A stretch of 64,000 bases of DNA from Moraxella atlantae NBRC 14588 (GCF_001591265.1 NZ_BCUL01000009.1:1-64000), one strand, 5' to 3'; counted from the stretch's first letter, positions 34,406 through 45,494 are shown. A program made the numbers and translations. The notes: generated from the letters alone by a model not told the origin.

Positions 34406-36562
34406 ATGATTTATCAAGGGAATAGTATCACCGTGGCGTTGCTTGATGATGGCATTGCCAAATTAGAATTCAATAATCAAAACGAAAGCGTCAATAAATT
34501 TGACCAAGCCACGCTCAAGGAATTCGCCGATGCGGTGAGCGCGCTTGAAGGCAATCAAGACGTGAAAGGTTTGATCGTCACATCGGGCAAAAAGGTGTTT
34601 ATCGCAGGGGCGGATATCACCGAGTTTGTCGCCAACTTCAAACAACCCGAACAAGACATTGCCAAGTGGGTGCTTGAAATCAACAAAGTCTTTAACCGTT
34701 TTGAGGATTTGCCATATCCCAAAGTTGCTGCCATCAATGGCGCGGCAATGGGCGGTGGTACCGAGATGACACTGGTGTGCGACTATCGCGTGATGGCAGA
34801 CACAGCAAGCATCGGTTTGCCTGAAGTCAAATTGGGGATCTTCCCAGGGTTTGGTGGTTCGGTGCGTTTGCCACGTTTGATCGGTATTGATAATGCGCTA
34901 GAGATCATCGCCACAGGTGACGCGCAAAAACCTGAAGCTGCGCTCAAAGTTGGCATGGTCGATGCGGTAGTACCTGCCGATCAACTTGAAGCCTCAGCGA
35001 TTGATTTGGTTAAAAAATGTATCGCAGGCGATCTAAACTGGCAAGCGCGCCATCAAGAAAAACTTGAGCCAGTCAAATTGCCACCGCTTGAGCAAATGAT
35101 GGCGTTTAACTCCGCCAAAGGTGTGTTGTTTAGCAAAGCCAACCCCAAGCAGTACCCTGCGCCAAAAATCGCGTTAGAAGCCATTGAAAAACACGTCAAT
35201 TTGCCGCGCGATAAAGCATTGGAAATCGAAGCGACTAACTTTGCCAAAGCCGCCAAAACCCCACAAGCCGAAAGCTTGGTGGGCTTGTTCTTAAATGACC
35301 AAGCCGTCAAGAAAATGGCGAAAAAATACAGCAAAGACGCGCATGACATCAACAAAGCTGCCGTATTGGGCGCAGGTATTATGGGCGGCGGTATTGCCTA
35401 CCAAGCGGCATCCAAAGGCTTGCCAATTTTGATGAAAGATATCAAGTCCGAGCAGCTTGATTTGGGCATGGGTGAGGCAGGTAAACTGCTTAACAAGAGC
35501 CTTGAGCGCGGCAAAATCGACGGCACCAAATTGGCGCAAACCTTGTCACGCATTCACCCAACGCTCAACTACAGCGATTTTGGCGATGTCGATATCGTGA
35601 TTGAGGCGGTGGTAGAAAATCCAAAAGTCAAACATGCGGTGCTCAAAGAAGTCGAAGGCTTGGTCAAAGAAAACTGCATTTTGGCATCTAATACTTCAAC
35701 CATTTCAATCAGCTACTTGGCAAGTGTGCTTGAGCGTCCCGAAAACTTTGTCGGTATGCACTTTTTTAACCCCGTGCACCGTATGCCGTTGGTCGAGGTG
35801 ATTCGCGGCGAAAAATCGTCTGAACAAGCCATTGCCACCACGGTCGCGCTGGCAGAAAAAATGGGTAAAGTACCTGTGGTGGTGAATGACTGCCCTGGTT
35901 TTTTGGTCAATCGCGTGTTATTCCCGTACTTTGGCGCGTTTGACTTGCTGCTCAAAGAAGGTGCGTCATTCACCCACATTGATAAGGTCATGGAGCAGTT
36001 CGGCTGGCCGATGGGTCCTGCCTATTTGATTGACGTGGTCGGCTTAGACACAGGCGTGCACGGTGCAGAAGTCATGGCGGAGGGCTTCCCAGATCGCATG
36101 AAGCCAAACTATAAAGGCAGCATCCAAACCTTGTTTGAAGCCAACCGCTTGGGGCAAAAAAATGGCGTGGGTTTCTACAAATATGAAGCCGACAAAAAAG
36201 GCAAACCCACCAAAGTAGCCGACCCCGCTACCTTGGATGTCATCAAACCTGTTGTTGCCGAAAGCCGTGAGTTTAGCGACCAAGAAATCATTGATCGCAT
36301 GATGCTAGCATTGTGCAACGAAACAGTACGCTGCCTAGAAGATAACATCGTTGCTACCCCTGCTGAGGCAGACATGGCAATGATTATGGGCATTGGTTTC
36401 CCCCCATTCCGTGGTGGCCCTTGCCGCTACATCGACCAAGTGGGCTTAGACAATTACCTTGCCTTATGTGATAAATATGCACACCTTGGCAAAGCCTATG
36501 AAGCGCCACAACTGATTCGCGACATGGCAGCGCAAGGCAAGACCTTTTACCCACACGCTTAA
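34406..36562 (+). CDS. fadB: Fatty acid oxidation complex subunit alpha
   Basis: FadB (718 residues) combines enoyl-CoA hydratase/isomerase and 3-hydroxyacyl-CoA dehydrogenase activities. The N-terminal crotonase domain has [14 protein letters not shown] and [15 protein letters not shown]. The NAD-binding motif [14 protein letters not shown] lies near residue 322. The dehydrogenase signature [11 protein letters not shown] and the catalytic region [17 protein letters not shown] follow. The start ATG 34406 has AAGGAG upstream. It forms the beta-oxidation complex with FadA, encoded 31 bp downstream. Confidence 0.96.
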   Translation: MIYQGNSITVALLDDGIAKLEFNNQNESVNKFDQATLKEFADAVSALEGNQDVKGLIVTSGKKVFIAGADITEFVANFKQPEQDIAKWVLEINKVFNRFEDLPYPKVAAINGAAMGGGTEMTLVCDYRVMADTASIGLPEVKLGIFPGFGGSVRLPRLIGIDNALEIIATGDAQKPEAALKVGMVDAVVPADQLEASAIDLVKKCIAGDLNWQARHQEKLEPVKLPPLEQMMAFNSAKGVLFSKANPKQYPAPKIALEAIEKHVNLPRDKALEIEATNFAKAAKTPQAESLVGLFLNDQAVKKMAKKYSKDAHDINKAAVLGAGIMGGGIAYQAASKGLPILMKDIKSEQLDLGMGEAGKLLNKSLERGKIDGTKLAQTLSRIHPTLNYSDFGDVDIVIEAVVENPKVKHAVLKEVEGLVKENCILASNTSTISISYLASVLERPENFVGMHFFNPVHRMPLVEVIRGEKSSEQAIATTVALAEKMGKVPVVVNDCPGFLVNRVLFPYFGAFDLLLKEGASFTHIDKVMEQFGWPMGPAYLIDVVGLDTGVHGAEVMAEGFPDRMKPNYKGSIQTLFEANRLGQKNGVGFYKYEADKKGKPTKVADPATLDVIKPVVAESREFSDQEIIDRMMLALCNETVRCLEDNIVATPAEADMAMIMGIGFPPFRGGPCRYIDQVGLDNYLALCDKYAHLGKAYEAPQLIRDMAAQGKTFYPHA

Positions 36563-36569
36563 TGGATAA

Positions 36570-37766
<1,197 letters not shown>

Positions 37767-37802
37767 TAAATTTTAAACCTGATTTCAAATTATTTAAAAT
37801 TT

Positions 37803-37831
37803 AAAAATCTCCACTGTGTTGGGGATTTTTT
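37803..37831 (+). terminator. Rho-independent terminator of fadBA
   Basis: AAAAATCTCC / GGGGATTTTTT with a short loop, starting 37 bp after the fadA stop. Confidence 0.8.
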
Positions 37832-37931
37832 ATTTTCACTTAACCGTATCTGTGGCGATAACTATTTTAAACTTGAGTTTTTGGGTCATAAAACGCTATA
37901 GTAAGCCATCTTTAGCAAGCAACGGTGGGCT

Positions 37932-39251
37932 GTGTCGTTATTTCAACAAATCGTCGTCATGCTGATGCTGATTGTGTCGGCAGGGTTTTTGGCGATGTCC
38001 GAGATTGCGTTGGCAGGTGCGCGCAAAATTAAACTCAAATTGATAGCCGAAGGCGGTGACAGCCGCGCGCTGGACGTATTGGCATTGCAAGAAAATTCTG
38101 CCGACTTCTTGGCGACCTCACAAATCGGACTCAATGCCATTGCAATTTTGGGCGGTATTTTAGGTGAGGGCGCGTTTCGTCCATATTTTGCCGCGCTGCT
38201 CACACCTTGGCTTGACCCAAAACTGCTTGACACCGTGGCGTTTATATTGTCATTTACACTGGTGACGCTGGCGTTTATTTTATTTGCCGATCTGATCCCT
38301 AAGCGATTGGCAATGGTTGCGCCTGAGCGCATCGCGTTGGCGGTTATCAAGCCTGTGCGTTGGGTGGTGTTGGTATGTAAGCCGCTAGCATGGCTGCTCA
38401 ATCGTATGTCTGAGCTCATTTTTCGGATTTTTAAAATTGATACCACGCGCGATGATAACATCACCTTTGATGATATTTCCGCCGTTGTCGATGCAGGCGC
38501 GCAAGCAGGTGTGCTGCTCAAACAAGAACATCATTTCATCGAAAACGTATTTGAGCTTGAAGAGCGCAACGTGCCATCCAGTATGACTACGCGTGAAAAC
38601 GTGGTATATTTTACCTTGCGCGAAACTGCCGAGAGCATTCGGCAGAAAATCGCGGAATTTCCGTATTCTAAATTTTTGGTGTGCAACCAAGAAATTGATC
38701 AAGTCATTGGCTATGTGGATACCAAAGATATTTTGGTTAAACTGCTCAATAACAACGCCAATATTTTGCTGAATGAAACCACAATTCGCACTGTGCTGAT
38801 TGTGCCCGATACCTTGACGCTGTCAGAACTGTTAGACCGCTTTCGCGCGACCAAAGAAAAATTTGCTGTCGTGATGAACGAGTATGCACTGGTGGTTGGG
38901 GTGATTACGCTGTCAGATATCATGATGACGGTGATGGGCGATTGGGTCGCGCCGATTGAAAGTGAACAGCAAATCATCCAACGTGATGAGCATTCTTGGC
39001 TGATTGATGGCATCACACCGATTGAAAACGTCATGCATACGTTGGGTATTGATGAATTTCCCGATTGGGACAATTATGAAACGTTGGCAGGATTTATGAT
39101 GTATAAGCTGCGTAAAATTCCGCGCCCTGCCGATTCGGTGGAGTATGAGGGGTTTAAGTTTGAAGTGGTTGATATTGACCATCACAAAATTGACCAGTTG
39201 CTGGTTACGCGCTTGGTGCCGCTAGAGGGGCTAGGGCAGGTGTATGAGTAG
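37932..39251 (+). CDS. CNNM/CorC (TlyC-like) transporter-associated membrane protein
   Basis: The 439-residue protein has an N-terminal DUF21/CNNM membrane domain with four hydrophobic segments (FLAMSEIALAGARKIKL, DFLATSQIGLNAIAILGGILGEG, a LVTLAFILFADLIPKRLA pore-like region). Two CBS domains follow at about 210-340 and a CorC/HlyC C-terminal domain at about 350-435. Members are linked to Mg2+ or Co2+ efflux or sodium-coupled Mg transport; the older hemolysin name is misleading. The start is GTG 37932. It overlaps the regulator gene downstream by 8 bp. Confidence 0.87.
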   Translation: MSLFQQIVVMLMLIVSAGFLAMSEIALAGARKIKLKLIAEGGDSRALDVLALQENSADFLATSQIGLNAIAILGGILGEGAFRPYFAALLTPWLDPKLLDTVAFILSFTLVTLAFILFADLIPKRLAMVAPERIALAVIKPVRWVVLVCKPLAWLLNRMSELIFRIFKIDTTRDDNITFDDISAVVDAGAQAGVLLKQEHHFIENVFELEERNVPSSMTTRENVVYFTLRETAESIRQKIAEFPYSKFLVCNQEIDQVIGYVDTKDILVKLLNNNANILLNETTIRTVLIVPDTLTLSELLDRFRATKEKFAVVMNEYALVVGVITLSDIMMTVMGDWVAPIESEQQIIQRDEHSWLIDGITPIENVMHTLGIDEFPDWDNYETLAGFMMYKLRKIPRPADSVEYEGFKFEVVDIDHHKIDQLLVTRLVPLEGLGQVYE

Positions 39252-40170
39252 CAGTATGTTAGAGCTGCGCCATCTGTACTTAATGTCAGCGTTGCGCGCG
39301 TATCAGTCATTGGCAAACGCGGCAGAAGAGCTGCACGTGACCGCCTCTGCAGTGTCTCACCAGCTCAAAGAGCTAGAAAACTACTACGGCATCACGTTGG
39401 TCAATCGGCGTTCGCGTCCGTTGTCGTTTACACCTGCAGGCAAAGAGATGCTGCGTTTGGCGGATATGGTGCTACCATTGGTTGAGCGTGCCAATGCCAA
39501 CCTCAAACGTTTGGCGCACGGGCAGATCGGGCGGCTGCGCTTGGCATCTGAGTGCCATAGCTGTTTTGACTGGCTAATGCCGATTTTAAACCGTTATCGC
39601 CGTGATTGGTCAGATGTAGAGCTGGACTTTGCCAGTGGTTTTGAGCCCCAGCCGCATCAAATGCTGCTTGACGATGACATCGATGTGTTGATTACCGCTA
39701 GCCCCTTGCCGTTGGTAGGTATTGATTATTTGCCGCTATTTGAATACGAAAGCCGCTTGATACTTGCGCCCAATCATCCGCTTGCTGCCAAGCCCACACC
39801 GATTACACCACAAGATATTGCGCCTTATACCTTAATTGCTTATCCTGTTGATAGCACGCGGTTGGATATCATGACGCGGTTTTTGTTACCTGCCAACGTT
39901 GAACCCAGTAAAATTCGCACAACGGACTTGACCGCCATGCTTGTGCAGTTGGTCGCCAGCGAGCGTGGTGTGGCAGCATTGCCTGATTGGGTCGCGGCAG
40001 AATATGAAAAAAAAGGTTGGGTCGTTTCACGGACATTGGGCGAGGGCGTGTATTGCGAACTGTATGCCGCCACGCGCAGTGATAGCCAACAATTGGTCTA
40101 TATGCAAGGGTTTTTACAGCTACTCAAAGATATGGTGCAACCTGCACGCCAAGCGTTGCTAAATGCTTAA
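39244..40170 (+). CDS. metR: LysR-family transcriptional regulator, MetR-like
   Basis: The 308-residue regulator has an N-terminal winged helix (LRALRAY-like ALRAYQSLANAAEELHVTASAVSHQLKEL) and a substrate-binding domain with SECHSCFDWLMPILNRYR. That pattern is typical of MetR, which activates methionine synthesis genes in response to homocysteine. No met gene lies beside it here, so the target is inferred from family likeness. The start overlaps the end of the CNNM gene; a second ATG at 39256 is possible. Confidence 0.82.
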   Translation: MSSSMLELRHLYLMSALRAYQSLANAAEELHVTASAVSHQLKELENYYGITLVNRRSRPLSFTPAGKEMLRLADMVLPLVERANANLKRLAHGQIGRLRLASECHSCFDWLMPILNRYRRDWSDVELDFASGFEPQPHQMLLDDDIDVLITASPLPLVGIDYLPLFEYESRLILAPNHPLAAKPTPITPQDIAPYTLIAYPVDSTRLDIMTRFLLPANVEPSKIRTTDLTAMLVQLVASERGVAALPDWVAAEYEKKGWVVSRTLGEGVYCELYAATRSDSQQLVYMQGFLQLLKDMVQPARQALLNA

Positions 40171-40253
40171 ATACCCAGTTACTTAAATATTCAGTTACTT
40201 AGACACCCAAATCTGTGTCACGACGCACCAAGAACCAAACAGCAAAACCTACG

Positions 40254-40284
40254 CAAAAAAAGGGCATGCTTAGCATGCCCTTTT
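40254..40284. terminator. Bidirectional rho-independent terminator
   Basis: AAAAGGGCATGC / GCATGCCCTTTT with loop TTA, between the convergent metR and DUF2382 genes. Confidence 0.92.
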
Positions 40285-40307
40285 GGGTATCAACACAATC
40301 AAGCAAA

Positions 40308-40964
40308 TCAACGATCTTGCTTGCCCGTATAGAAGCTGTGGCTAGGCTCAGTGGTACGCGGGGCGTCTTCGCTGACGACACTAGTCGAGATTACGGTCGG
40401 GTTGTCGTGCTTAAGTTCTTCAACCACCAATTCTTCGTGACGTAAGGTGACATCGACTTGCTCGGTATGACTGCGTTGGTCGGTGCGTAGGCTGACCTCT
40501 TCAACCACTTGGGTTTGCACTTGCACATGGGCAACTTGTTGGCTCAAGACGATCTCAACAGGCGCGTCACCCAGTTCAACGGGTTGGCCATTGATCATAA
40601 TTTGTGGGGCAGCGTGTTGGGTACTGGCGATATTGACCAATCCGTCTTCGCTCAATAGTGCAACCTGACCGTGGTGTTCAATGACCAAGATTTCTTGCGT
40701 CAATGTCACAGGTACTTGTACGGTTTGGGTTTTGACCTGTTTGCTCAAGCGCACTTGCCCGACATTGACGCGCTCAATCTCAACTTGTGGTTTCTCGGCT
40801 AATAGCTCAAGTGTGTTGGTTTTTGGCGCGGTTTGGTGCTCGGTTTGTTCGGTGGTGTCGCGGTCAAACAACGGAGTTTTATTGGTTAAGACATCGTCTT
40901 GCGCCGCGGCTTTACTTTGTTGATCTTGGATAAAGTTTGCGTCTAAATTATCATGGTTAGCCAT
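40308..40964 (-). CDS. DUF2382 domain protein (stress-related, hydrophilic)
   Basis: The 218-residue protein is very hydrophilic and rich in Gln, Glu, Val and Thr. It shows the repeating pattern typical of DUF2382: TLELLAEKPQVEIERVNVGQVRLSKQV, then alternating hydrophobic and charged residues (VEEVSLRTDQRSHTEQVDVTLRHEELVVE). The start at 40964 follows GGAG. Such proteins are often desiccation- or osmotic-stress induced, but their biochemical role is not known. A paralogue lies directly upstream on the same strand. Confidence 0.75.
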   Translation of the reverse strand: MANHDNLDANFIQDQQSKAAAQDDVLTNKTPLFDRDTTEQTEHQTAPKTNTLELLAEKPQVEIERVNVGQVRLSKQVKTQTVQVPVTLTQEILVIEHHGQVALLSEDGLVNIASTQHAAPQIMINGQPVELGDAPVEIVLSQQVAHVQVQTQVVEEVSLRTDQRSHTEQVDVTLRHEELVVEELKHDNPTVISTSVVSEDAPRTTEPSHSFYTGKQDR

Positions 40965-41060
40965 GCGTGTCTCCAAAAATGGTAATCATCAGTATTAACC
41001 GATGTTTAAGAATAAAAAGATATAAAAGCTTAACGTTGGTAACGATCATAAGACAAGGAA

Positions 41061-41087
41061 AAAGGCAGATGAAATTCATCTGCCTTT
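41061..41087 (-). terminator. Terminator between the two DUF2382 genes
   Basis: AAAGGCAGATGAA / TTCATCTGCCTTT forms a 13-bp perfect stem with loop A. It is downstream of the PRC-barrel protein gene on the minus strand. Confidence 0.85.
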
Positions 41088-41156
41088 GGCTTACTTAGTC
41101 ATCTGTTCCTTGACTAAATTATAAGGCTAGTCAAATTCAGATACTTAATTCAGCAA

Positions 41157-41966
41157 TTAACGACGGTTTAGGTCGTCAGTGGTGTTTGCACCAGTGGTAC
41201 CAGCTACACGCTCAACGCCGTCTTGTTGTACGTCTAGTTCTTCACGGCGTACAGTTTCGTTGAAGGTTTGCGTGCGTGTTTGTGCCACTTTATCAACGTT
41301 TACTTCTTCAGTAACGTAAGTTTGTTTTTGAACGTTTGCACGCTCGGCTTCTAGTTGTACTTCAACAGTTTGGCTATCATCACCGATTTGACGATCAGTA
41401 GGACGATTTACTGGTGTGCGGTCAATGTGTGCTTGTTCTTCGGTCAAATCAACATTTACTTGACGATCTTCAGACACAACGTGTTTACCAACACGTAGTA
41501 GACCTGCTACGATTTTGTCTTTATTGACTGTCAAACGCTCTTCAAGTAGCTCAAGCGTATTTGGCGCTTTGTACTGTTCTTCAGTCAATTGCACAGGCTC
41601 AGGTGCTTTTTCGAATACTTGACGATCGCGTACTACTTGTTGCTCGATGCTGTAGTTATAGTCTGGGTCGTATTGATCCATGCCTTCAACAACATCTTTA
41701 GTTAGATTGTCAAAGTAAACTTCATCGCCAGCAATACGTGCTAGACCTGCTGGTACCAATACTTCTTTTGAGCTAAACCAGCCGCCTACATCAACGATGA
41801 AGTAGCGAATACGACCTGTGGTGTCGTCAACCAAAGCACCATCAATTTTACCAATTTTGTCGTTGTTTACGCCATAAGCAGTTCTGCCAGTTGGGTCAAA
41901 GTAGTCATTACCCAAAACGTCTGGATGTGAATCTTGAATGTCGCGTAGACGCATTAAATTTGCCAT
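41157..41966 (-). CDS. PRC-barrel and DUF2382 domain protein
   Basis: The 269-residue protein starts with a PRC-barrel-like domain (about 15-95: DPTGRTAYGVNNDKIGKIDGALVDDTTGRIRYFIVDVG). The DUF2382 domain follows from about 135 (TLELLEERLTVNKDKIVAGLLRVGKHVV ... VTEEVNVDKVAQTRTQTFNETVRREEL). No signal peptide or membrane segment is seen. AUG usage is unambiguous, with GGAG upstream. The family is common in stress-tolerant bacteria. Codon use here (for example in the 3' half) looks more biased toward AT-ending optimal codons than neighbours, suggesting high expression. Confidence 0.82.
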   Translation of the reverse strand: MANLMRLRDIQDSHPDVLGNDYFDPTGRTAYGVNNDKIGKIDGALVDDTTGRIRYFIVDVGGWFSSKEVLVPAGLARIAGDEVYFDNLTKDVVEGMDQYDPDYNYSIEQQVVRDRQVFEKAPEPVQLTEEQYKAPNTLELLEERLTVNKDKIVAGLLRVGKHVVSEDRQVNVDLTEEQAHIDRTPVNRPTDRQIGDDSQTVEVQLEAERANVQKQTYVTEEVNVDKVAQTRTQTFNETVRREELDVQQDGVERVAGTTGANTTDDLNRR

Positions 41967-42331
41967 GATAATTCTCCATTTGTATTGTCAATCTTGGTAT
42001 TAACTTGACTAGATTTATAAATAACAAGAAATATTCTAGTTAAACTAATATAAGATTATGGTTGTTGGTTGTGCGTAGGTTTAATAATTTAAAGGCTTCC
42101 TCAAAGGTGTTCTACCCGCTACTAAACCGTTTTACGCTAAGCGCTGCGCTTAATGGTTATGGTGCGTGCGCTTAACTAAGACAAAGTTTAGGTGAATTAG
42201 ACTGCCGACTGTAGTAGGATTTCATGAAGTTTTGTTGATAGGGTGTAATTGGCGGTTACGGCAAGTAAATTGACAATGGATTGCGTTAAAAGCTTGCCGA
42301 TATGCGTGATAAGTGTAAAAACATTTGGTAT
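41967..42331. other. Gene-free stretch upstream of the PRC-barrel gene
   Basis: I see no credible ORF in these 365 bp. It contains the palindromic TAAGCG-CTGCGCTTA near 42138-42155 and should hold the promoter of the PRC-barrel gene, which I cannot place exactly. Confidence 0.45.
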
Positions 42332-42363
42332 AAAAAAGACCTCTAAGCGTTGGCTTACAGGTC
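42332..42363 (-). terminator. Rho-independent terminator of the thiolase gene
   Basis: On the minus strand GACCTGTAAGC / GCTTAGAGGTC with loop CAAC is followed by TTTTTT. One C-T type mismatch lies in the stem. It starts about 24 bp after the stop. Confidence 0.8.
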
Positions 42364-42386
42364 GATTGATACGCTAAAGCGGCTGT

Positions 42387-43580
42387 TTACCCGATCAGCT
42401 CAATGGCTAACGCCACCGCTTCACCACCACCGATGCACAGACACGCCACGCCTTTTTTGCCGCCTGTGCGTTTGAGTGAGTTCATCAAGGTGACGACGAT
42501 TCGCGCGCCTGAGGCACCCACGGGATGGCCCAATGCACACGCACCGCCTTCGATATTGACTTTATTGCTATCTAGTCCGTGTGCGTCGATGGCAGACATT
42601 GTTACCATGGCAAAGGCTTCGTTGATTTCCCACAAGTCCACGTCTGCGGCTTGCCAACCTGCTTTTTTAAGCAGCTTCTCAATACAAACCACGGGGGCTT
42701 GGGTGAATTCGCTAGGATGTTGTGAGTGGGTGGCTTGGGCAACGATCTGTGCGATAGGCTGCACGCCTTGTGCGTGCGCTGTTGCTGCGCTCATGACGAC
42801 TACGGCTGCTGCACCGTCAGAAATAGAGCTTGAATTGGCTGCCGTTACTGTACCGTCTTTAGCAAATGCAGGTCTTAATGTTGGGATTTTGTCCAAATTG
42901 GCTTTGGCAGGCTGCTCATCGGTATCAATGATGACTTCACCTTTGCGCGTTTTGACGGTGATGGGCACGATTTCATCTTTAAAATGCCCCTCACGAATTG
43001 CTGTATTGGCACGGTTAAGCGATTGGATGGCGAATTCATCCATTTGCTCACGTGTGATGGCTTTTTTGTCTGCCATTTCTTGGGCAAACGCGCCCATCAG
43101 CTTGCCAGTTTCGGCATCTTCTAAGCCGTCGCGCAGCATGGTGTCTTTGATTTCGCCATGTCCCATACGCATACCGCCACGCGCTTTGGGCAGGACATAT
43201 GGCGCGTTGGTCATCGACTCCATGCCACCTGCCACGATGATGTCAAATTCATTTGCCTTGATGGCATTGGTCGCGTCCATGATAGCGCGTAAGCCTGAGC
43301 CACATAGTTTGTTGAGGTTGATTGCGCCTGTGCTATCGGGTACGCCTGCTAGGCGCATGGCTTGCCGAGCAGGGCTTTGCCCCACACCTGCGGTCAAGAT
43401 GCTGCCCATGATGACCTCATCGACCTGATCGGCGCTGATTCCTGCGCGTTCAATCGCGGCTTTGATGACTGCTGCGCCAAGCTCTGGGCTGGTCACGCCT
43501 GCCAAATCACCTTGAAAGCCGCCCATTGGCGTGCGCGCGCCACTGACAATCACAACAGAGTTTTGTTCCAAGTTTGCCAT
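42387..43580 (-). CDS. Acetyl-CoA acetyltransferase (biosynthetic-type thiolase)
   Basis: This 397-residue thiolase II condenses or cleaves acetoacetyl-CoA. The nucleophile is C93 in NKLCGSGLRA. NEAFAMV, GGACALGHPVGASGAR and CIGGGEAVALAIE give the remaining active-site motifs. It is distinct from fadA in this window and more like PhaA/AtoB. Short element copy 3 is inserted 16 bp upstream of its ATG, just beyond the ribosome site (AAAGGG), so its original promoter has been displaced by 341 bp. Confidence 0.92.
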   Translation of the reverse strand: MANLEQNSVVIVSGARTPMGGFQGDLAGVTSPELGAAVIKAAIERAGISADQVDEVIMGSILTAGVGQSPARQAMRLAGVPDSTGAINLNKLCGSGLRAIMDATNAIKANEFDIIVAGGMESMTNAPYVLPKARGGMRMGHGEIKDTMLRDGLEDAETGKLMGAFAQEMADKKAITREQMDEFAIQSLNRANTAIREGHFKDEIVPITVKTRKGEVIIDTDEQPAKANLDKIPTLRPAFAKDGTVTAANSSSISDGAAAVVVMSAATAHAQGVQPIAQIVAQATHSQHPSEFTQAPVVCIEKLLKKAGWQAADVDLWEINEAFAMVTMSAIDAHGLDSNKVNIEGGACALGHPVGASGARIVVTLMNSLKRTGGKKGVACLCIGGGEAVALAIELIG

Positions 43581-43643
43581 ATTTTTTCCCTTTTATCATT
43601 CGTTGCCGTAAACCTGCGACTTCAGGCGGTGGATATAAGGCAA

Positions 43644-43672
43644 TTGTTAAATGCGATGAGTTTTGCTATACT
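43644..43672 (+). promoter_or_regulatory. Promoter-like sequence inside short element copy 3
   Basis: TTGTTA, 17 bp, TATACT, reading toward the right end and away from the thiolase gene. Confidence 0.6.
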
Positions 43673-43678
43673 CATCTC

Positions 43679-43937
43679 ACTATATTCAATGTCTTACATT
43701 CCACAGTTAAGTTAAGACTAAATTGCGAGTACGCAGTAACTTAACTGGTAAGACGTTTCCAAACACACACTTAAGCTAATTCGTGTCTATGACAATCCTA
43801 ACGGTAGGATTAGCTTAAAATAAGAACCTAAGATGTACGGTGTGTCGTACGGGCGGTTGCCATTGTCTTAGGTTTGCGGTGGGGCTTCACCGTCTTGCAG
43901 AAGGAATCCCCTCACTTTAGGGAGGGGAGGAAGTCAA
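43679..43937 (+). ncRNA. Predicted omega-RNA-like structured RNA, copy 3
   Basis: Same predicted fold as copies 1 and 2. The presumed guide from the flank starts ATAACCAAAAATGGCT. A transcript running further would be antisense to the 3' end of hom. Not shown to be expressed. Confidence 0.4.
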
Positions 43938-44069
43938 ATAACCAAAAATGGCTGCTACATTCAACACCGATTAAGCGACTAATCTGCTTAATACTCTTGG
44001 TTATCATGCTTGAGGCGCGCGCGTTTGTCAAATTAAGGCTTTGACTGGGCAATCTAGATTAATGGTCGA

Positions 44070-45425
44070 TTATTGATTGGCTGCCAATGCCTCAATCCGA
44101 ATCCGCATGACGCTGTCGGTAACGCTGTCTAAGGCCTCGATTTGGGCAATGGCGGTGTTCATATGACGCTCAAGTACAGGTTCGACCAAAATAATCACGG
44201 GCACTTCGCCTGCGGTGTGGGCAGGGCGTTGCAAGATCGCCGCAATGCTGATGTGGTTGTTGCTTAAAATTTGGGTAATGCTGGCTAATACGCCCAAATC
44301 GTCTTTGACTTTAAGGCGTAAATAATAGCCGCTGATAAACTCATCACTGTTTAGCACGTAGGTGGGCTGCAGCGCGTCGGGCAAAAAGCCTAAATGCGCC
44401 ACACCATGTGCAGTGGGCGCAGATGACGGCACCGAACACGCCAACGTACGTGCCACATCAGCGACATCGGCAACCACTGCCGATGCAGTTGCCCCAGCCC
44501 CAGCCCCAGCACCGTAGTACAAAGTTTGCCCAACAGGCTCGGCATCTACCAAAACAGCATTTTTCACGCCATTAACATGCGCAAGTAGGCTATCTTTGGG
44601 GATCAGCGTTGGGTGAACGCGCATCTCAATGCCTTCTTGTCCGTCTGTCAACGTACGGCGCACGGCAAAGCCTAGATGCTTGATACGGTAGCCAAGTTCT
44701 TTGGCATATTGCACGTCTTGTGCGGTGATACGAGTGATGCCCTCACAATACACTTGGCTAAACTGTAAGCGAATCCCAAATGCAATCGACGCAAGCAGTG
44801 TCAATTTGTGCGCCGCATCAATGCCTTCGATGTCAAATGTCGGGTCAGCCTCAGCGTAGCCCAAGGCTTGCGCCTCTGCCAACACGTCATCAAAATTGCG
44901 CCCTTTGTCGCGCATTTCAGACATGATAAAGTTGCCTGTGCCGTTGATGATACCAGCCAGCCAGTTGATGCGGTTGCCTGCCAACGCCTCACGCAAGGTT
45001 TTGATAATCGGAATACCGCCAGCTACCGCTGCTTCAAACGCCACGTGCACGCCGTGTTGCTCAGCTAACGCAAAAATCTCGTTGCCATGTTCGGCAAGCA
45101 ATGCTTTGTTGGCGGTGACCACGTGTTTGCCGTGTTTGATGGCGGCAATCATCACGTCTTTGGCAACCGTGGTGCCGCCCATCAGCTCAAGCACAATATC
45201 AACATCATCTTGTGCCACGATATCTAATAAATCCGCTGATTGCGCGATGCTCGCAGGCAGATCGTGGCGTGGGCGGCGTGTGCCAACATGGGTGATGACA
45301 ATGTCACGTCCAATACGGCGTTTGATTTCATCGCCATTGTTTGCCAGTAGATTGACCACACCTGTGCCAACCGTTCCCACACCCAAAATCGCTAGGCGTA
45401 CCGCTGATGGTGCTGCTTGCTGCAT
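44070..45425 (-). CDS. hom: Homoserine dehydrogenase
   Basis: The 451-residue enzyme reduces aspartate semialdehyde to homoserine for Thr and Met synthesis. The NAD(P)-binding motif is LGVGTVGTGVVNLL. VVTANKALLAEHG and the catalytic region GTGNFIMSEM ... YAEADPTFDIEG ... HKLTLLASIAFG follow. A C-terminal ACT domain (about 370-445) should bind threonine for feedback control. It follows dsbC on the same strand, as in Pseudomonas and Acinetobacter, but thrC, usually next, is missing. Confidence 0.95.
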   Translation of the reverse strand: MQQAAPSAVRLAILGVGTVGTGVVNLLANNGDEIKRRIGRDIVITHVGTRRPRHDLPASIAQSADLLDIVAQDDVDIVLELMGGTTVAKDVMIAAIKHGKHVVTANKALLAEHGNEIFALAEQHGVHVAFEAAVAGGIPIIKTLREALAGNRINWLAGIINGTGNFIMSEMRDKGRNFDDVLAEAQALGYAEADPTFDIEGIDAAHKLTLLASIAFGIRLQFSQVYCEGITRITAQDVQYAKELGYRIKHLGFAVRRTLTDGQEGIEMRVHPTLIPKDSLLAHVNGVKNAVLVDAEPVGQTLYYGAGAGAGATASAVVADVADVARTLACSVPSSAPTAHGVAHLGFLPDALQPTYVLNSDEFISGYYLRLKVKDDLGVLASITQILSNNHISIAAILQRPAHTAGEVPVIILVEPVLERHMNTAIAQIEALDSVTDSVMRIRIEALAANQ

Positions 45426-45494
45426 AATTTCCTCAAAATGACTGATATAAAATGCTAAAAATTCTTACAATAAGACGTTATTAAACGGTGGCTG

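Larger units (their letters stand above)
43597..43937 (+). mobile_element. Short IS200/IS605-end element, copy 3 (341 bp, no ORF)
   Basis: This copy is identical to copy 1 except for one C-for-T change in a hairpin loop. It follows TTTTAT and is inserted between hom and the thiolase gene. It points away from the thiolase gene, so its internal promoter would not read into it. Confidence 0.9.

Noticed and set aside
42403-43428. 341-residue plus-strand ORF opposite the thiolase gene
   Set aside because: It is antisense to a well-conserved enzyme with normal codon use; the translation is Ala/Ser/Met-rich without motifs.
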